A stretch of 64,000 nucleotides of DNA from Nonomuraea rubra. Lineage in GTDB: Bacteria; Actinomycetota; Actinomycetes; Streptosporangiales; Streptosporangiaceae. Numbering within the stretch: position 1 is the first letter of the stretch; each line of letters begins with the position of its first letter. The stretch lies in the NCBI RefSeq assembly GCF_014207985.1, contig NZ_JACHMI010000001.1, forward strand, positions 11,081,001-11,145,000. Reading direction: 5' to 3'. The notes beneath the pieces were generated by a model. It was not told the origin of the DNA. It worked only from the letters and a program-made list of their open reading frames with translations, and ran no database searches. Shown in pieces: positions 52,253 through 63,229 of the stretch. The translations under genes were made by a program, and so were the position numbers.

Positions 52253-53092
52253 GTGAGCGAGCGCCCCGGGCCGACCACCCGGATCAGGATCACGGAGCTG
52301 GCCGGCCCCGCCGCCCGGGAGCGGCGCGACGACCTGGCCACGGAGGAGCCGCTGGAGCTCCGCCTCGCCGCGCCTGACGGCACGCGCAGGACGGTGGCGA
52401 TCACCATGCGCACGCCGGGGCACGACTTCGAGCTGGCCGCCGGCTTCCTGCACGGCGAGGGCCTGGCGCGCCACGGGGACATCGCGTCGATCGCGTACTG
52501 CACCGACGAGGACCTGCCGCCGGAGGCCCGCTACAACACGGTCACGGTGCGCCTGCGCGTCCCGGTGCCCGACCTGCCCGCGCTCGACCGCCACTTCCTC
52601 ACCTCCAGCGCCTGCGGCGTCTGCGGCTCGGCGAGCCTGGACGCGCTGCGCGACCGGTGCGCGACCGTCCCCCGCGGGTCGCTGCTGCTCGCCCCCGAGG
52701 TGCTGTACGCGCTGCCGGACGCGTTGCGCAAGGCCCAGGGCGTGTTCGGCAAGACGGGCGGGCTGCACGCCGCCGGGCTGTTCGGAGGCGACGGCGCCCT
52801 GGCGGCGGCGCGCGAGGACGTGGGCCGCCACAACGCGGTGGACAAGCTGGTCGGCTGGGCGTCCCTGGCCGGGCGGCTACCGCTGGCGGAGCACGTGCTC
52901 ATGGTGAGCGGGCGGGCCAGCTACGAGATCATGCAGAAGTCGCTCGCGGCGGGCATCCCGGTGGTGTGCGCGGTGTCGGCGCCGTCGTCGCTGGCGGTGG
53001 AGCTGGCCAGGGGGTTCGGGCTGACGCTGGTGGGGTTCCTGCGAGGGGAGCGCTGCAACGTGTACGCGGGGGCGGAAAGAATCATCACCTAA
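52253..53092 (+). CDS. fdhD: Formate dehydrogenase accessory sulfurtransferase FdhD
   Basis: 279 residues. TEEPLELRLAAPDGTRRTVA opens the domain. SSACGVCGSASLDAL contains the CxxC loop that relays sulfur from IscS to the molybdenum cofactor. GLHAAGLFGGDGALAAARED, VGRHNAVDKLVGW and VSGRASYEIMQKSL follow as in the family. No formate dehydrogenase gene is in the window. GTG 52253 is preferred; ATG 52214 gives 13 more residues. It is divergent from birA across 55 bp. Confidence 0.93.
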   Translation: MSERPGPTTRIRITELAGPAARERRDDLATEEPLELRLAAPDGTRRTVAITMRTPGHDFELAAGFLHGEGLARHGDIASIAYCTDEDLPPEARYNTVTVRLRVPVPDLPALDRHFLTSSACGVCGSASLDALRDRCATVPRGSLLLAPEVLYALPDALRKAQGVFGKTGGLHAAGLFGGDGALAAAREDVGRHNAVDKLVGWASLAGRLPLAEHVLMVSGRASYEIMQKSLAAGIPVVCAVSAPSSLAVELARGFGLTLVGFLRGERCNVYAGAERIIT

Positions 53093-53101
53093 CAGTGGAA
53101 T

Positions 53102-53149
53102 GAAGCATTCCGTTCTGCTATTCTGGAAACAGAACGAAGCATTCCGTTC
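53102..53149 (+). promoter_or_regulatory. Extended -10 promoter flanked by repeated operator
   Basis: TGCTATTCT (extended -10) lies at 53116-53124 region with the hexamer TATTCT at 53119-53124. The 14-base word GAAGCATTCCGTTC occurs before it (53102-53115) and after it (53136-53149). The first copy is part of GGAATG-AAG-CATTCC, an inverted repeat. A repressor bound here would block the start of the epoxide-hydrolase-like gene. Confidence 0.6.
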
Positions 53150-53167
53150 CTTCTGGAGGTCCCTGAC

Positions 53168-54250
53168 ATGAGCACCATCACCCCCTTCCGCGTCGAGATC
53201 CCGCAGTCCGACCTCGACGACCTCCAGGCCCGTCTCGCCATGACCCGGTTCGCCGACGAGATCCCCGGGGCCGAGCAGGGCGTCAGCGTCGAGCGGGTCA
53301 AGCGCCTGGTCGCCCACTGGCGGGACGCCTTCGACTGGCGGGCGGTCGAGGCCGGGCTCAACGCCCACCCGCAGTTCACCACCGAGATCGACGGGCAGCG
53401 CATCCACTTCCTGCACGTCCGCTCCGGCAACCCCGACGCGCTCGCCCTGATCCTCACCCACGGCTGGCCCGGCTCCATCGCCGAGTACCTGCGCGCCATC
53501 GAGCCCCTGTCGCGCCACTTCCACCTGGTCATCCCGTCCCTGCCCGGCTACGGCTTCTCGGGCCCGACGCGCGAGCTGGGCTGGAACAACCAGCGCATCG
53601 CCAGGGCCTGGGCCGAGCTGATGGCGCGGCTCGGCTACGAGCGCTACGGCGCGGTCGGCAACGACGGCGGCTCGATGATCTCCCCCGAGGTCGGCAGGAT
53701 CGACCCGGAGCACGTGGTGGGCGTGCACGTCACGCAGCTCTTCTCGTTCCCGTCGGGCGACCCGGCCGAGTTCGCGGAGCTGAGCGAGGAGGACCAGGCG
53801 GGGCTGGCGGTGCTCGACTGGTTCTGGAAGGAGAAGGGCGCGTTCAACGTCCTGCAGTCGCAGCAGCCGCAGACGCTCGCGCACGCCGTCGTCGACTCGC
53901 CCGCCGGCCTCGTCGGCTGGCTGGCCCAGCTCTTCGACGAGGACCTGGACGACGACTTCGTGGTGACCAACGCGGCCATCCACTGGCTCACCGGCACGGC
54001 CGGCTCCGCGCTGCGCCTCTACTGGGAGAACGCCCGCGCCGAGCAGCCCAAGGAGCCGACGACCGTGCCGACGGCGCTGGCCATGGGCGAGGGCGACTTC
54101 AAGTCCATCCGCCGCTTCGCCGACCGCGACCACGCGAACATCGTCTCCTGGAAGACCCTCCCGGCCCCGGCTCACGGCCACTACACGGCGCACACGGCCA
54201 CGGAAGCGCTCACCTCGGACGTCATCGCCTTCTTCCGCGGCCTCGGCTAG
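53168..54250 (+). CDS. Epoxide hydrolase-like alpha/beta hydrolase
   Basis: 360 residues. An N-terminal EHN segment (PFRVEIPQSDLDDLQARLAM) is typical of microsomal-type epoxide hydrolases. The alpha/beta core has the oxyanion motif LTHGWPGSIAEYL, SLPGYGFSGP and a nucleophile elbow GNDGGSMI. The usual sequence is GGDWGS, so the Trp is Gly here. The catalytic His is probably in PAHGHYTAHTA. GGAGG lies nine bases before the ATG. It is monocistronic, ended by a strong hairpin, and probably induced through the repeated operator upstream. Confidence 0.85.
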   Translation: MSTITPFRVEIPQSDLDDLQARLAMTRFADEIPGAEQGVSVERVKRLVAHWRDAFDWRAVEAGLNAHPQFTTEIDGQRIHFLHVRSGNPDALALILTHGWPGSIAEYLRAIEPLSRHFHLVIPSLPGYGFSGPTRELGWNNQRIARAWAELMARLGYERYGAVGNDGGSMISPEVGRIDPEHVVGVHVTQLFSFPSGDPAEFAELSEEDQAGLAVLDWFWKEKGAFNVLQSQQPQTLAHAVVDSPAGLVGWLAQLFDEDLDDDFVVTNAAIHWLTGTAGSALRLYWENARAEQPKEPTTVPTALAMGEGDFKSIRRFADRDHANIVSWKTLPAPAHGHYTAHTATEALTSDVIAFFRGLG

Positions 54251-54252
54251 GC

Positions 54253-54285
54253 ACGGGAGGTGCCCCCTCGGGGGGCACCTCCCGT
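54253..54285. terminator. Strong bidirectional terminator hairpin
   Basis: ACGGGAGGTGCCCCC pairs perfectly with GGGGGCACCTCCCGT, 15 bp, around a TCG loop, followed by TTTCGC. It separates the convergent epoxide-hydrolase-like and ppc genes. Confidence 0.8.
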
Positions 54286-54294
54286 TTCGCTGTG

Positions 54295-56916
<2,622 letters not shown>

Positions 56917-56984
56917 GTTTCGAAGGGTATCGAGTCGATTCTGGCCGACGTAGACCGGTCTCAGGTATTGGACTAGACCACTGC

Positions 56985-58544
56985 TCAGGTGGGCTTCGAG
57001 ACGGCCGCGAGCAGCTCCGGCGTACGGGCGAAGCCGATCCTGGCGGCCAGCCGCCGGCCGAGCACCTCGGCCAGCAGGCCGTAGAACGGCGCCAGGACCG
57101 ACACCCAGACGAGCCCGAACAGCAGCGGCACCACGAACGGCAGCGCGAGCAGCCCGATCCCCACCGTGGCCCCCATCGCGGAGGCGAACGCCAACCCGCC
57201 CTGGCCGGGAGCGGCGCCGCTGAAGGCGTTCATCCGCTCGGGCGCGGTGTACGGCAGCACCACGCTGGTCACGGAGCCGACGCCGAGCCCGACCCCGAGC
57301 GCGCCCCAGCCGGTCAGCATGCCGGGCAGGATCGCGCCGGGCTGCCCCGCGAGCAGGCCGGTGGCGACGGCGATGGCGGCGATCACCGGCACGGCGACCA
57401 GCGCGTTGGCCAGGTGCCGCCCGGCCAGGTCGGTGAGCAGGCCGCGCTCGGAGCCGAAGGCGACGGCGTTCATCCAGAGCGAGCGGCCGTCGATGCCGAA
57501 CGAGTTGATCGACTGCAGCGCGATCATCAGGGCGCCCAGGCAGGACAGGGTGATCGGCATGCCGGCGCCCGCCTCGGCCGTCCTGGTCAGGGAGAACGAC
57601 AGCACGACCGTCACGAGGACGGCGCTGAACCAGCCGACGCGGTAGCGAGGGTCACGCCTGATGTACTTCAGCTCCTTGGTCACCACCGCCGCCAGCGGCC
57701 CGTCCGGCAGGAACCGGTCGGTGAGGCCGCTCTCCCTGCGGACGGAGGCGGCCTGGGTGGAGACGTCCGGCGTGACCAGGGCACGGGCCAGCGCCTTGAT
57801 CCACAGCCAGGCCAGCGCCACGGTGAGCAGCGCCACGAGCACCACCTCGGCCAGCCCGGCCAGGCCGCCGTCGGCGATGGCGTGGGCCAGCATGCCGGGC
57901 GGGGTCCACCGCAACACGGCCGCCATCGCGTGCAGCATGGCCGCCGGGTCGCCGAAGCCGCCGTTCATCAGCAGGTTGGGCAGCTGCGCGAGCAGCACGA
58001 CGAGCAGCGCCGCCACGGCCAGCACGTCGCGCCCGCGCCGGGTGCGCAGCGCGCTGGACAGCGCGGTGGTGATCAGCCGGGACGCCACCACGCAGAGCGC
58101 GAACTGCACCAGCACGGCCGGCACCCCGAGCAGCCAGCCGCCCGCGCCGGAGGCCAGCCCGACCAGGGCGCCGAACGTCACGATCAGCATCGCCGCCGGC
58201 CAGACGCCGGTCACGGACGCGGTGAACAGGCCGACCGCCAGCCGCCGCGTCCGCAGCGGGAACAGCGACAGCTTGGCCGGGTCGAGCGTGTCGTCCAGGC
58301 CGAACGCCATCAGCGGCACGACCATCCAGCCGAACAGGAAGGAGGCGAACGCCACGATCACCAGTGAGGAGGCGATGTCAGGAGGCGCCAGCCGCAGCAG
58401 GCTCATCAGGAAGAAGCCGAGCACGGCCAGCCCGGCGGCCGCGACGAGGGTGAAGACGAAGCCGAGCTTGCGCTGGAGGTCGCCGCGCAGGTTGCCGGCC
58501 ATCAGCCGCAGCTTGAGCCCTGCGAAGAGCGCGACGGTGCTCAT
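56985..58544 (-). CDS. ABC transporter permease
   Basis: 519 residues with about twelve membrane helices, for example FVFTLVAAAGLAVLGFFLMS and ALVAVPVIAAIAVATGLLAG. The overall pattern resembles ABC-2/exporter permeases with a large soluble loop. ATG 58544 overlaps the ATPase stop as ATGA. Longer upstream frames are antisense to the ATPase and rejected. Exported substrate unknown. Confidence 0.82.
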   Translation of the reverse strand: MSTVALFAGLKLRLMAGNLRGDLQRKLGFVFTLVAAAGLAVLGFFLMSLLRLAPPDIASSLVIVAFASFLFGWMVVPLMAFGLDDTLDPAKLSLFPLRTRRLAVGLFTASVTGVWPAAMLIVTFGALVGLASGAGGWLLGVPAVLVQFALCVVASRLITTALSSALRTRRGRDVLAVAALLVVLLAQLPNLLMNGGFGDPAAMLHAMAAVLRWTPPGMLAHAIADGGLAGLAEVVLVALLTVALAWLWIKALARALVTPDVSTQAASVRRESGLTDRFLPDGPLAAVVTKELKYIRRDPRYRVGWFSAVLVTVVLSFSLTRTAEAGAGMPITLSCLGALMIALQSINSFGIDGRSLWMNAVAFGSERGLLTDLAGRHLANALVAVPVIAAIAVATGLLAGQPGAILPGMLTGWGALGVGLGVGSVTSVVLPYTAPERMNAFSGAAPGQGGLAFASAMGATVGIGLLALPFVVPLLFGLVWVSVLAPFYGLLAEVLGRRLAARIGFARTPELLAAVSKPT

Positions 58545-59326
58545 GAGCGGGCCTCGGGCGGCCTGGCGCCGAGCCAGGTCAGGCCCGACTCCTCGCCGCT
58601 CTGCGAGGAACGGCCGACGAGCTCCAGGAACGCCTGGTTGAGCGAGGGGCGGTCGCCGCGTACGTCCGCTAACGGGCCCTGCGCCACGATGTGCCCCGCG
58701 CTCATCACCGACACCCAGTCGCACAGCCGCTCGACCAGGTCCATCACGTGGCTGGAGAAGATGACCGTGGAGCCGGAGGCGGTGAAGCGGCGCAGCACCT
58801 CGGTCAGCGTGTTGGCGCTGACCGGGTCGACGCCTTCGAACGGCTCGTCGAGGAAGAGCACCGAAGGGTTGTGCAGCAGCGCCGCGGCCAGGCCGATCTT
58901 CTTGCGCATGCCGGTGGAGTAGTCGACGACGAGCTTGTCGGCGGCGTCGGCCAGGTCCATCACGGCCAGCAGCTCGCCCGCGCGCTGCTCGACGTCGGCC
59001 TTGGGGATGCCGCGCAGCCTGCCGTTGTAGAGGAGCAGCTCGCGCCCCGACAGCCGCTCGAACAGCCGCAGCCCCTCGGGCAGCACCCCGATGCGCGCCT
59101 TCACCTCGACGGGGTCGCGCCAGACGTGGAACCCGTCGACCTCGGCGGAGCCTCCGTCGGGGCGGAGCAGCCCGGTGATCATGCTGAGAGTGGTCGTCTT
59201 GCCAGCCCCGTTGGGCCCGACCAGGCCCGCGAAGCTCCCGGCGGGGACCACGAGGTCCACCCCCGCGACGGCGATCTGCTGCCCGTATCGCTTGAAGAGA
59301 GCGTGCGTGCGCACCGCGTCCGACAT
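58541..59326 (-). CDS. ABC transporter ATP-binding protein
   Basis: 261 residues. Walker A is [14 protein letters not shown], the signature [16 protein letters not shown], Walker [14 protein letters not shown], and the switch His in [11 protein letters not shown]. The exporter-type layout (CcmA-like) fits the downstream permease, with which it is coupled by a 4-bp overlap. Divergent from pccB (36 bp). Confidence 0.92.
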   Translation of the reverse strand: MSDAVRTHALFKRYGQQIAVAGVDLVVPAGSFAGLVGPNGAGKTTTLSMITGLLRPDGGSAEVDGFHVWRDPVEVKARIGVLPEGLRLFERLSGRELLLYNGRLRGIPKADVEQRAGELLAVMDLADAADKLVVDYSTGMRKKIGLAAALLHNPSVLFLDEPFEGVDPVSANTLTEVLRRFTASGSTVIFSSHVMDLVERLCDWVSVMSAGHIVAQGPLADVRGDRPSLNQAFLELVGRSSQSGEESGLTWLGARPPEARS

Positions 59327-59362
59327 GGCTCCACTCTAGGAGGAGCGGCTAGCCTTGCGCGC

Positions 59363-60949
59363 ATGAGCACTGCGGAGGAGATGCCGGGGCAACCGGATAT
59401 TCACACCACCGCTGGGAAGATCGCCGACCTGGAGCGGCGACTCGACGAGGCCGTGCACGCGGGGTCGTCGGCGGCGGTCGAGAAGCAGCACGCCAAGGGC
59501 AAGATGACGGCCAGGGAGCGGGTGCTGGCGCTGCTGGACGAGGGCTCGTTCGTGGAGTTCGACGAGTTCGCCAGGCACCGGTCCACGATGTTCGGGATGG
59601 ACGAGCGCAGGCCGTACGGCGACGGCGTCATCACCGGGCACGGCACGGTCGACGGCCGGCAGGTGTGCGTGTTCTCCCAGGACGTGACGGTGTTCGGCGG
59701 CTCGCTCGGCGAGGTGTACGGCGAGAAGATCGTCAAGGTGCTCGACCTGGCGATCAAGACCGGCTGCCCGATCATCGGCATCAACGAGGGCGGCGGCGCG
59801 CGCATCCAGGAGGGCGTGGTCGCGCTCGGCCTGTACGCCGAGATCTTCAAGCGCAACGTGCACGCCTCCGGCGTGATCCCGCAGATCTCGCTCATCATGG
59901 GCGCCGCGGCCGGCGGTCACGTCTACTCCCCCGCGCTGACCGACTTCGTGGTGATGGTGGACCAGACGTCCCAGATGTTCATCACGGGGCCCGACGTCAT
60001 CAAGACGGTGACCGGCGAGGAGGTCACGTTCGAGGAGCTCGGCGGGGCCCGCACGCACAACACGAAGTCGGGCGTGGCCCACTACCAGGCCGCCGACGAG
60101 GACGACGCGCTCGAGTACGTCAAGGCGCTGCTGTCGTACCTGCCGTCGAACAACCTGGACGAGGCCCCGGTGTACGAGCCGGCGGCGGACCTCGATCCCG
60201 ACCCGGAGCTGGACGAGGTGATCCCCGACTCGCCGAACCAGCCGTACGACATGCACCAGGTGATCGAGCACGTGCTGGACGGCGGGGAGTTCCTGGAGGT
60301 CCACGCGCTGTTCGCGCCGAACGTGGTGGTCGGGTACGGCCGCCTGGACGGCCAGCCGGTGGGCGTGGTGGCCAACCAGCCCATGCATTTCGCCGGATGT
60401 CTGGATATCAACGCATCCGAGAAGGCTGCCAGATTTATTCGAACATGTGATGCCTTCAATATTCCAATCCTGACTTTTGTTGATGTACCGGGTTTCCTTC
60501 CTGGCACCGATCAGGAATGGAACGGAATCATCCGCCGCGGCGCCAAGCTCCTGTACGCCTACGCCGAGGCCACCGTCCCGCTGATCACGGTCATCACCCG
60601 GAAGGCGTACGGCGGCGCGTACGACGTCATGGGCTCCAAGCACCTGGGCGCGGACGTGAACCTGGCCTGGCCCACCGCGCAGATCGCGGTCATGGGAGCG
60701 CAGGGCGCGGTCAACATCCTCCACCGGCGCAGGCTGGCCGGCGCCGCCGACCCCGAGGCCGAGCGGGCCGCTCTGGTCACCGAGTACGAGGACACGTTGG
60801 CCAACCCGTACATCGCGGCGGAGCGCGGCTACGTGGACGCGGTGATCCGGCCGTCCGAAACCCGGCCCCAGGCCATCCGGGCACTGCGGGCCCTGCGGAA
60901 CAAGCGGATGACGCTGCCGCCCAAGAAGCATGGGAACATCCCGCTATGA
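59363..60949 (+). CDS. pccB: Acyl-CoA (propionyl-CoA) carboxylase beta subunit
   Basis: 528 residues, carboxyltransferase. The N-terminal half has [38 protein letters not shown] and [20 protein letters not shown]; the C-terminal half [20 protein letters not shown] and [17 protein letters not shown]. It transfers carboxyl from biotin to propionyl- or acetyl-CoA. Codons at about 60386-60530 are strikingly AT-rich. The stop overlaps the epsilon subunit start as ATGA. The biotinylated alpha subunit is outside the window. Confidence 0.94.
   Translation: MSTAEEMPGQPDIHTTAGKIADLERRLDEAVHAGSSAAVEKQHAKGKMTARERVLALLDEGSFVEFDEFARHRSTMFGMDERRPYGDGVITGHGTVDGRQVCVFSQDVTVFGGSLGEVYGEKIVKVLDLAIKTGCPIIGINEGGGARIQEGVVALGLYAEIFKRNVHASGVIPQISLIMGAAAGGHVYSPALTDFVVMVDQTSQMFITGPDVIKTVTGEEVTFEELGGARTHNTKSGVAHYQAADEDDALEYVKALLSYLPSNNLDEAPVYEPAADLDPDPELDEVIPDSPNQPYDMHQVIEHVLDGGEFLEVHALFAPNVVVGYGRLDGQPVGVVANQPMHFAGCLDINASEKAARFIRTCDAFNIPILTFVDVPGFLPGTDQEWNGIIRRGAKLLYAYAEATVPLITVITRKAYGGAYDVMGSKHLGADVNLAWPTAQIAVMGAQGAVNILHRRRLAGAADPEAERAALVTEYEDTLANPYIAAERGYVDAVIRPSETRPQAIRALRALRNKRMTLPPKKHGNIPL
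60386..60530. other. AT-rich codon patch inside pccB
   Basis: In 60421-60480 I count 24 G/C of 60, and in 60481-60530 26 of 50, within a gene that is otherwise very GC-rich. Codons such as TTT, ATT, AAT, GTT and CTT cluster here, yet the encoded carboxyltransferase sequence is normal. Confidence 0.85.
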
Positions 60950-61146
60950 CGCCGGACCTGCGCATTGTCCGGGGCGACGCCACGCCGGAGGAGATCGCGG
61001 CGCTCGCGGCCGTCCTGGCGTCGCGCCACGCCGAACCGGAGGCGCCTCGCACTCCGGGAAGACAAACATGGCGAAACCCGGCTAGAGCTATGCGTAAGCC
61101 TGTCGCACCAGGGAAGTCGGCATGGCGGATGAGCGCACTACCCTAG
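60946..61146 (+). CDS. Acyl-CoA carboxylase epsilon subunit
   Basis: 66 residues. [20 protein letters not shown] matches the short actinobacterial AccE/PccE family, and [20 protein letters not shown] the C-terminal Trp/Arg patch. Epsilon subunits stabilise the alpha-beta complex and raise activity. The start overlaps pccB as ATGA. Confidence 0.88.
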   Translation: MTPDLRIVRGDATPEEIAALAAVLASRHAEPEAPRTPGRQTWRNPARAMRKPVAPGKSAWRMSALP

Positions 61147-61253
61147 ATAGATCCTGCGAATCGGGTGTCAAGTTCCCCGGGAGTTGGGACTATCTAGAGA
61201 AAGTAGGCGTATATAGTCGGCCGATCAACTAACACCGCGGCCTGGAGGACGAC

Positions 61254-62195
61254 ATGGCCATCCCAGACCTCATGCCGCATCCTGTGGCAGCCAAGTACGC
61301 CGTCCTAGTGGATGTCGGTTATCTGTACGCTGCGGCAGGTGAAGTGCTGCTCGGCGCGAAGGAGCGCAAGGAATATCGGGTGGCCGCCGATGAGCTCATC
61401 CAGAGTCTACAGAAACATGCAGAGGAACGTATTTCGGGCGAACTTCTGCGGATCTATTGGTATGACGCAGCCCGTGATCGCGTGCCTACCGTCGACCAGC
61501 GTGTCATCGCTCAGCTTCCCTGGGTCAAGGTTCGCCTCGGCAACCTGAACGCCCGCGGCCAGCAGAAGGGTGTGGACGCGCAGATCCGGAGCGATCTGGA
61601 GGCACTGGCCAGGCATCATGCGGTCACTGACACGATCCTGCTGGCGGGTGATGAGGACATGGTCCCGGCGGTGGAGGCGGCGCAGGCGTACGGCGTGCGC
61701 ATCCACCTGTGGGGCGTCGAACCGCCCTATGGCACCAACCAGGCCGAACGCCTGGTGTGGGAGTCCGACACCGTCGAAGTGATCAGCGCCGATTTCCTAA
61801 GACCGTTTTTCAGCCGTGCTCCTCAGCCCGTTCCCGTCACTCCACCCGCCGCCGCTCCCTCGCCCGCGCAGGTCTTCGCCGGGCGCGCCCCCGTCAAACC
61901 GCACGCCAAGCCCGGCCAGGTCGCCAAGCTGGGGCCGAGCAGACCGCGCGTGGAGGACGTGGGCGAGCACGTCGCCCAGAAGTGGATACTGACCCGCGGG
62001 CGCGACAACATCCGCGACCTGCTTCCCGGTCCCATCCTGCCCACGGTCATCGACACCGAGCTGCTGATCGAGGCGGAGAAGGAGCTCGGGCACTCGTTGC
62101 GGCCGTACCCGGAGGCCCGGGTGTGGTTGCGTGACGGGTTCTGGGCGCGGGTCTACCGGGAGTTCGACCTGGGGGTGGGCGTCTCGTCCAAGTAG
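61254..62195 (+). CDS. NYN-domain (PIN-like) putative ribonuclease
   Basis: 313 residues. The NYN domain (about residues 10-185) has acidic residues in YAVLVDVGYLY, KGVDAQIRSDLEALARHH and ILLAGDEDMVPAVEAAQ, the metal-binding set of PIN-like nucleases. A Pro/Ala linker leads to a C-terminal domain (KELGHSLRPYPEARVWLRDG) that may bind RNA. GGAGGACGAC precedes the ATG. Its 5' end and the 107-bp gap before it are less GC-rich than neighbours. The 3' end overlaps the convergent regulator by 43 bp. RNA target unknown. Confidence 0.82.
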   Translation: MAIPDLMPHPVAAKYAVLVDVGYLYAAAGEVLLGAKERKEYRVAADELIQSLQKHAEERISGELLRIYWYDAARDRVPTVDQRVIAQLPWVKVRLGNLNARGQQKGVDAQIRSDLEALARHHAVTDTILLAGDEDMVPAVEAAQAYGVRIHLWGVEPPYGTNQAERLVWESDTVEVISADFLRPFFSRAPQPVPVTPPAAAPSPAQVFAGRAPVKPHAKPGQVAKLGPSRPRVEDVGEHVAQKWILTRGRDNIRDLLPGPILPTVIDTELLIEAEKELGHSLRPYPEARVWLRDGFWARVYREFDLGVGVSSK

Positions 62196-63169
62196 TCCCC
62201 GGATGCCCGTTCCACGAGGGCCTCGGCTATCTCGGTGCGGGCGTACAGGACGTATCGCCCCGTACGGTGTGACGTGCACAGGCCGGCCCTGCGCAGCGCG
62301 GTGAGGTGCTGGTTCGCGCCCGGCTCCGACAGGCCGGCGCGCCGGGCCAGCTCGCGGGTGGAGGCCGGCTGGTCGAGCTCGGCCAGCAGCCGCGCGCGGG
62401 TCCTGCCCAGCACGGCGGCCAGCGCCTGCGGCGGCTCCGGCTCGCGGCGCTCCCAGAGCGTCGCCACGCCGCGCGGCGCGTACCGCACGGTCGGCTGGTA
62501 CGGCGGCACCGTCACCGAGAACACCCTCGGCCAGACGAACACGCTCGGCACCAGCAGCAACCCGCGGCCCCGCAGCGCGCGCACCCCCGAGACGTGGCGG
62601 TGCCGGATGCTCAGCGTCCCGTCGTGCCAGGTGACGGCCTCGTCCAGATCGGCCAGCATGCGCTGCGCGCCGCCCTCGGCCAGCAGCCTGGCCCGATACA
62701 GGATCTCGCCCTCCAGCAGCGCCCTGACCCGCGGCCAGTACGGGGCCAGCGCGGCCTCCCAGTAGCCCGCGGCCTCGGCGGCCAGGCGTTCCAGCCCCTT
62801 CTCCGGGTCGTCGTAGAGCGCCTGGACCCGTTTCGTGCGCGGACCTGGCACCTCGTCCAGATCCGGGCGGACCCGGGCGGCCGCGCCGCGCATGGTGGCG
62901 AGTTCGAGCGCCAGGTCCGGCATGGACGTGGACGGCGGGGTGCAGGTGAAGCCCGCGATCGTGATCGTCGGCACCGGCACGAGGTCGGACAGCAGCCGCC
63001 ACTCCACGTCCGCCAGCCGGCGGCGCACCTGCTCGGCCCAGGGCCGCAGGAGCGGGTGCGCGGACGGGTCCTTCACCACGCGAACGCTGGCCACGACCTC
63101 GCCGAGCGGGGAGATCGCGAAGCGGGTGTTCGCGATGTCGTGGGCGGTGAAGACGAGGTCGAGGGTCAT
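62153..63169 (-). CDS. ArsR-type transcriptional regulator with DUF5937-like domain
   Basis: 338 residues. The N-terminal ~240 residues resemble DUF5937 (DIANTRFAISPLGEVVASVR; TWHDGTLSIRHRHVSGV). The C-terminal winged helix (STRELARRAGLSEPGANQHL, TALRRAGLCTSHRTGRYVLY) is ArsR-like. It is divergent from an MFS transporter across 60 bp, the usual arrangement of a regulator and its efflux pump, and probably represses it. Ligand unknown. Confidence 0.82.
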   Translation of the reverse strand: MTLDLVFTAHDIANTRFAISPLGEVVASVRVVKDPSAHPLLRPWAEQVRRRLADVEWRLLSDLVPVPTITIAGFTCTPPSTSMPDLALELATMRGAAARVRPDLDEVPGPRTKRVQALYDDPEKGLERLAAEAAGYWEAALAPYWPRVRALLEGEILYRARLLAEGGAQRMLADLDEAVTWHDGTLSIRHRHVSGVRALRGRGLLLVPSVFVWPRVFSVTVPPYQPTVRYAPRGVATLWERREPEPPQALAAVLGRTRARLLAELDQPASTRELARRAGLSEPGANQHLTALRRAGLCTSHRTGRYVLYARTEIAEALVERASGDYLDETPTPRSNSR

Positions 63170-63190
63170 TGGATTCGCTGCTCACTTAAT

Positions 63191-63221
63191 CGATGGCACC
63201 TTTGCCGAGATTTCACCATCG
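63191..63221. promoter_or_regulatory. Inverted repeat in the regulator/MFS gap
   Basis: CGATGG and CCATCG form an inverted repeat with a 19-base spacer in the gap between the two divergent genes. It is a possible operator for the ArsR-type protein, but the arms are short. Confidence 0.35.
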
Positions 63222-63229
63222 TGGCGGTC

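Noticed and set aside
59336..60931. 531-codon open frame antisense to pccB
   Set aside because: It mirrors a certain gene, lacks domains, and is interrupted in character by the AT-rich patch; no promoter or Shine-Dalgarno.
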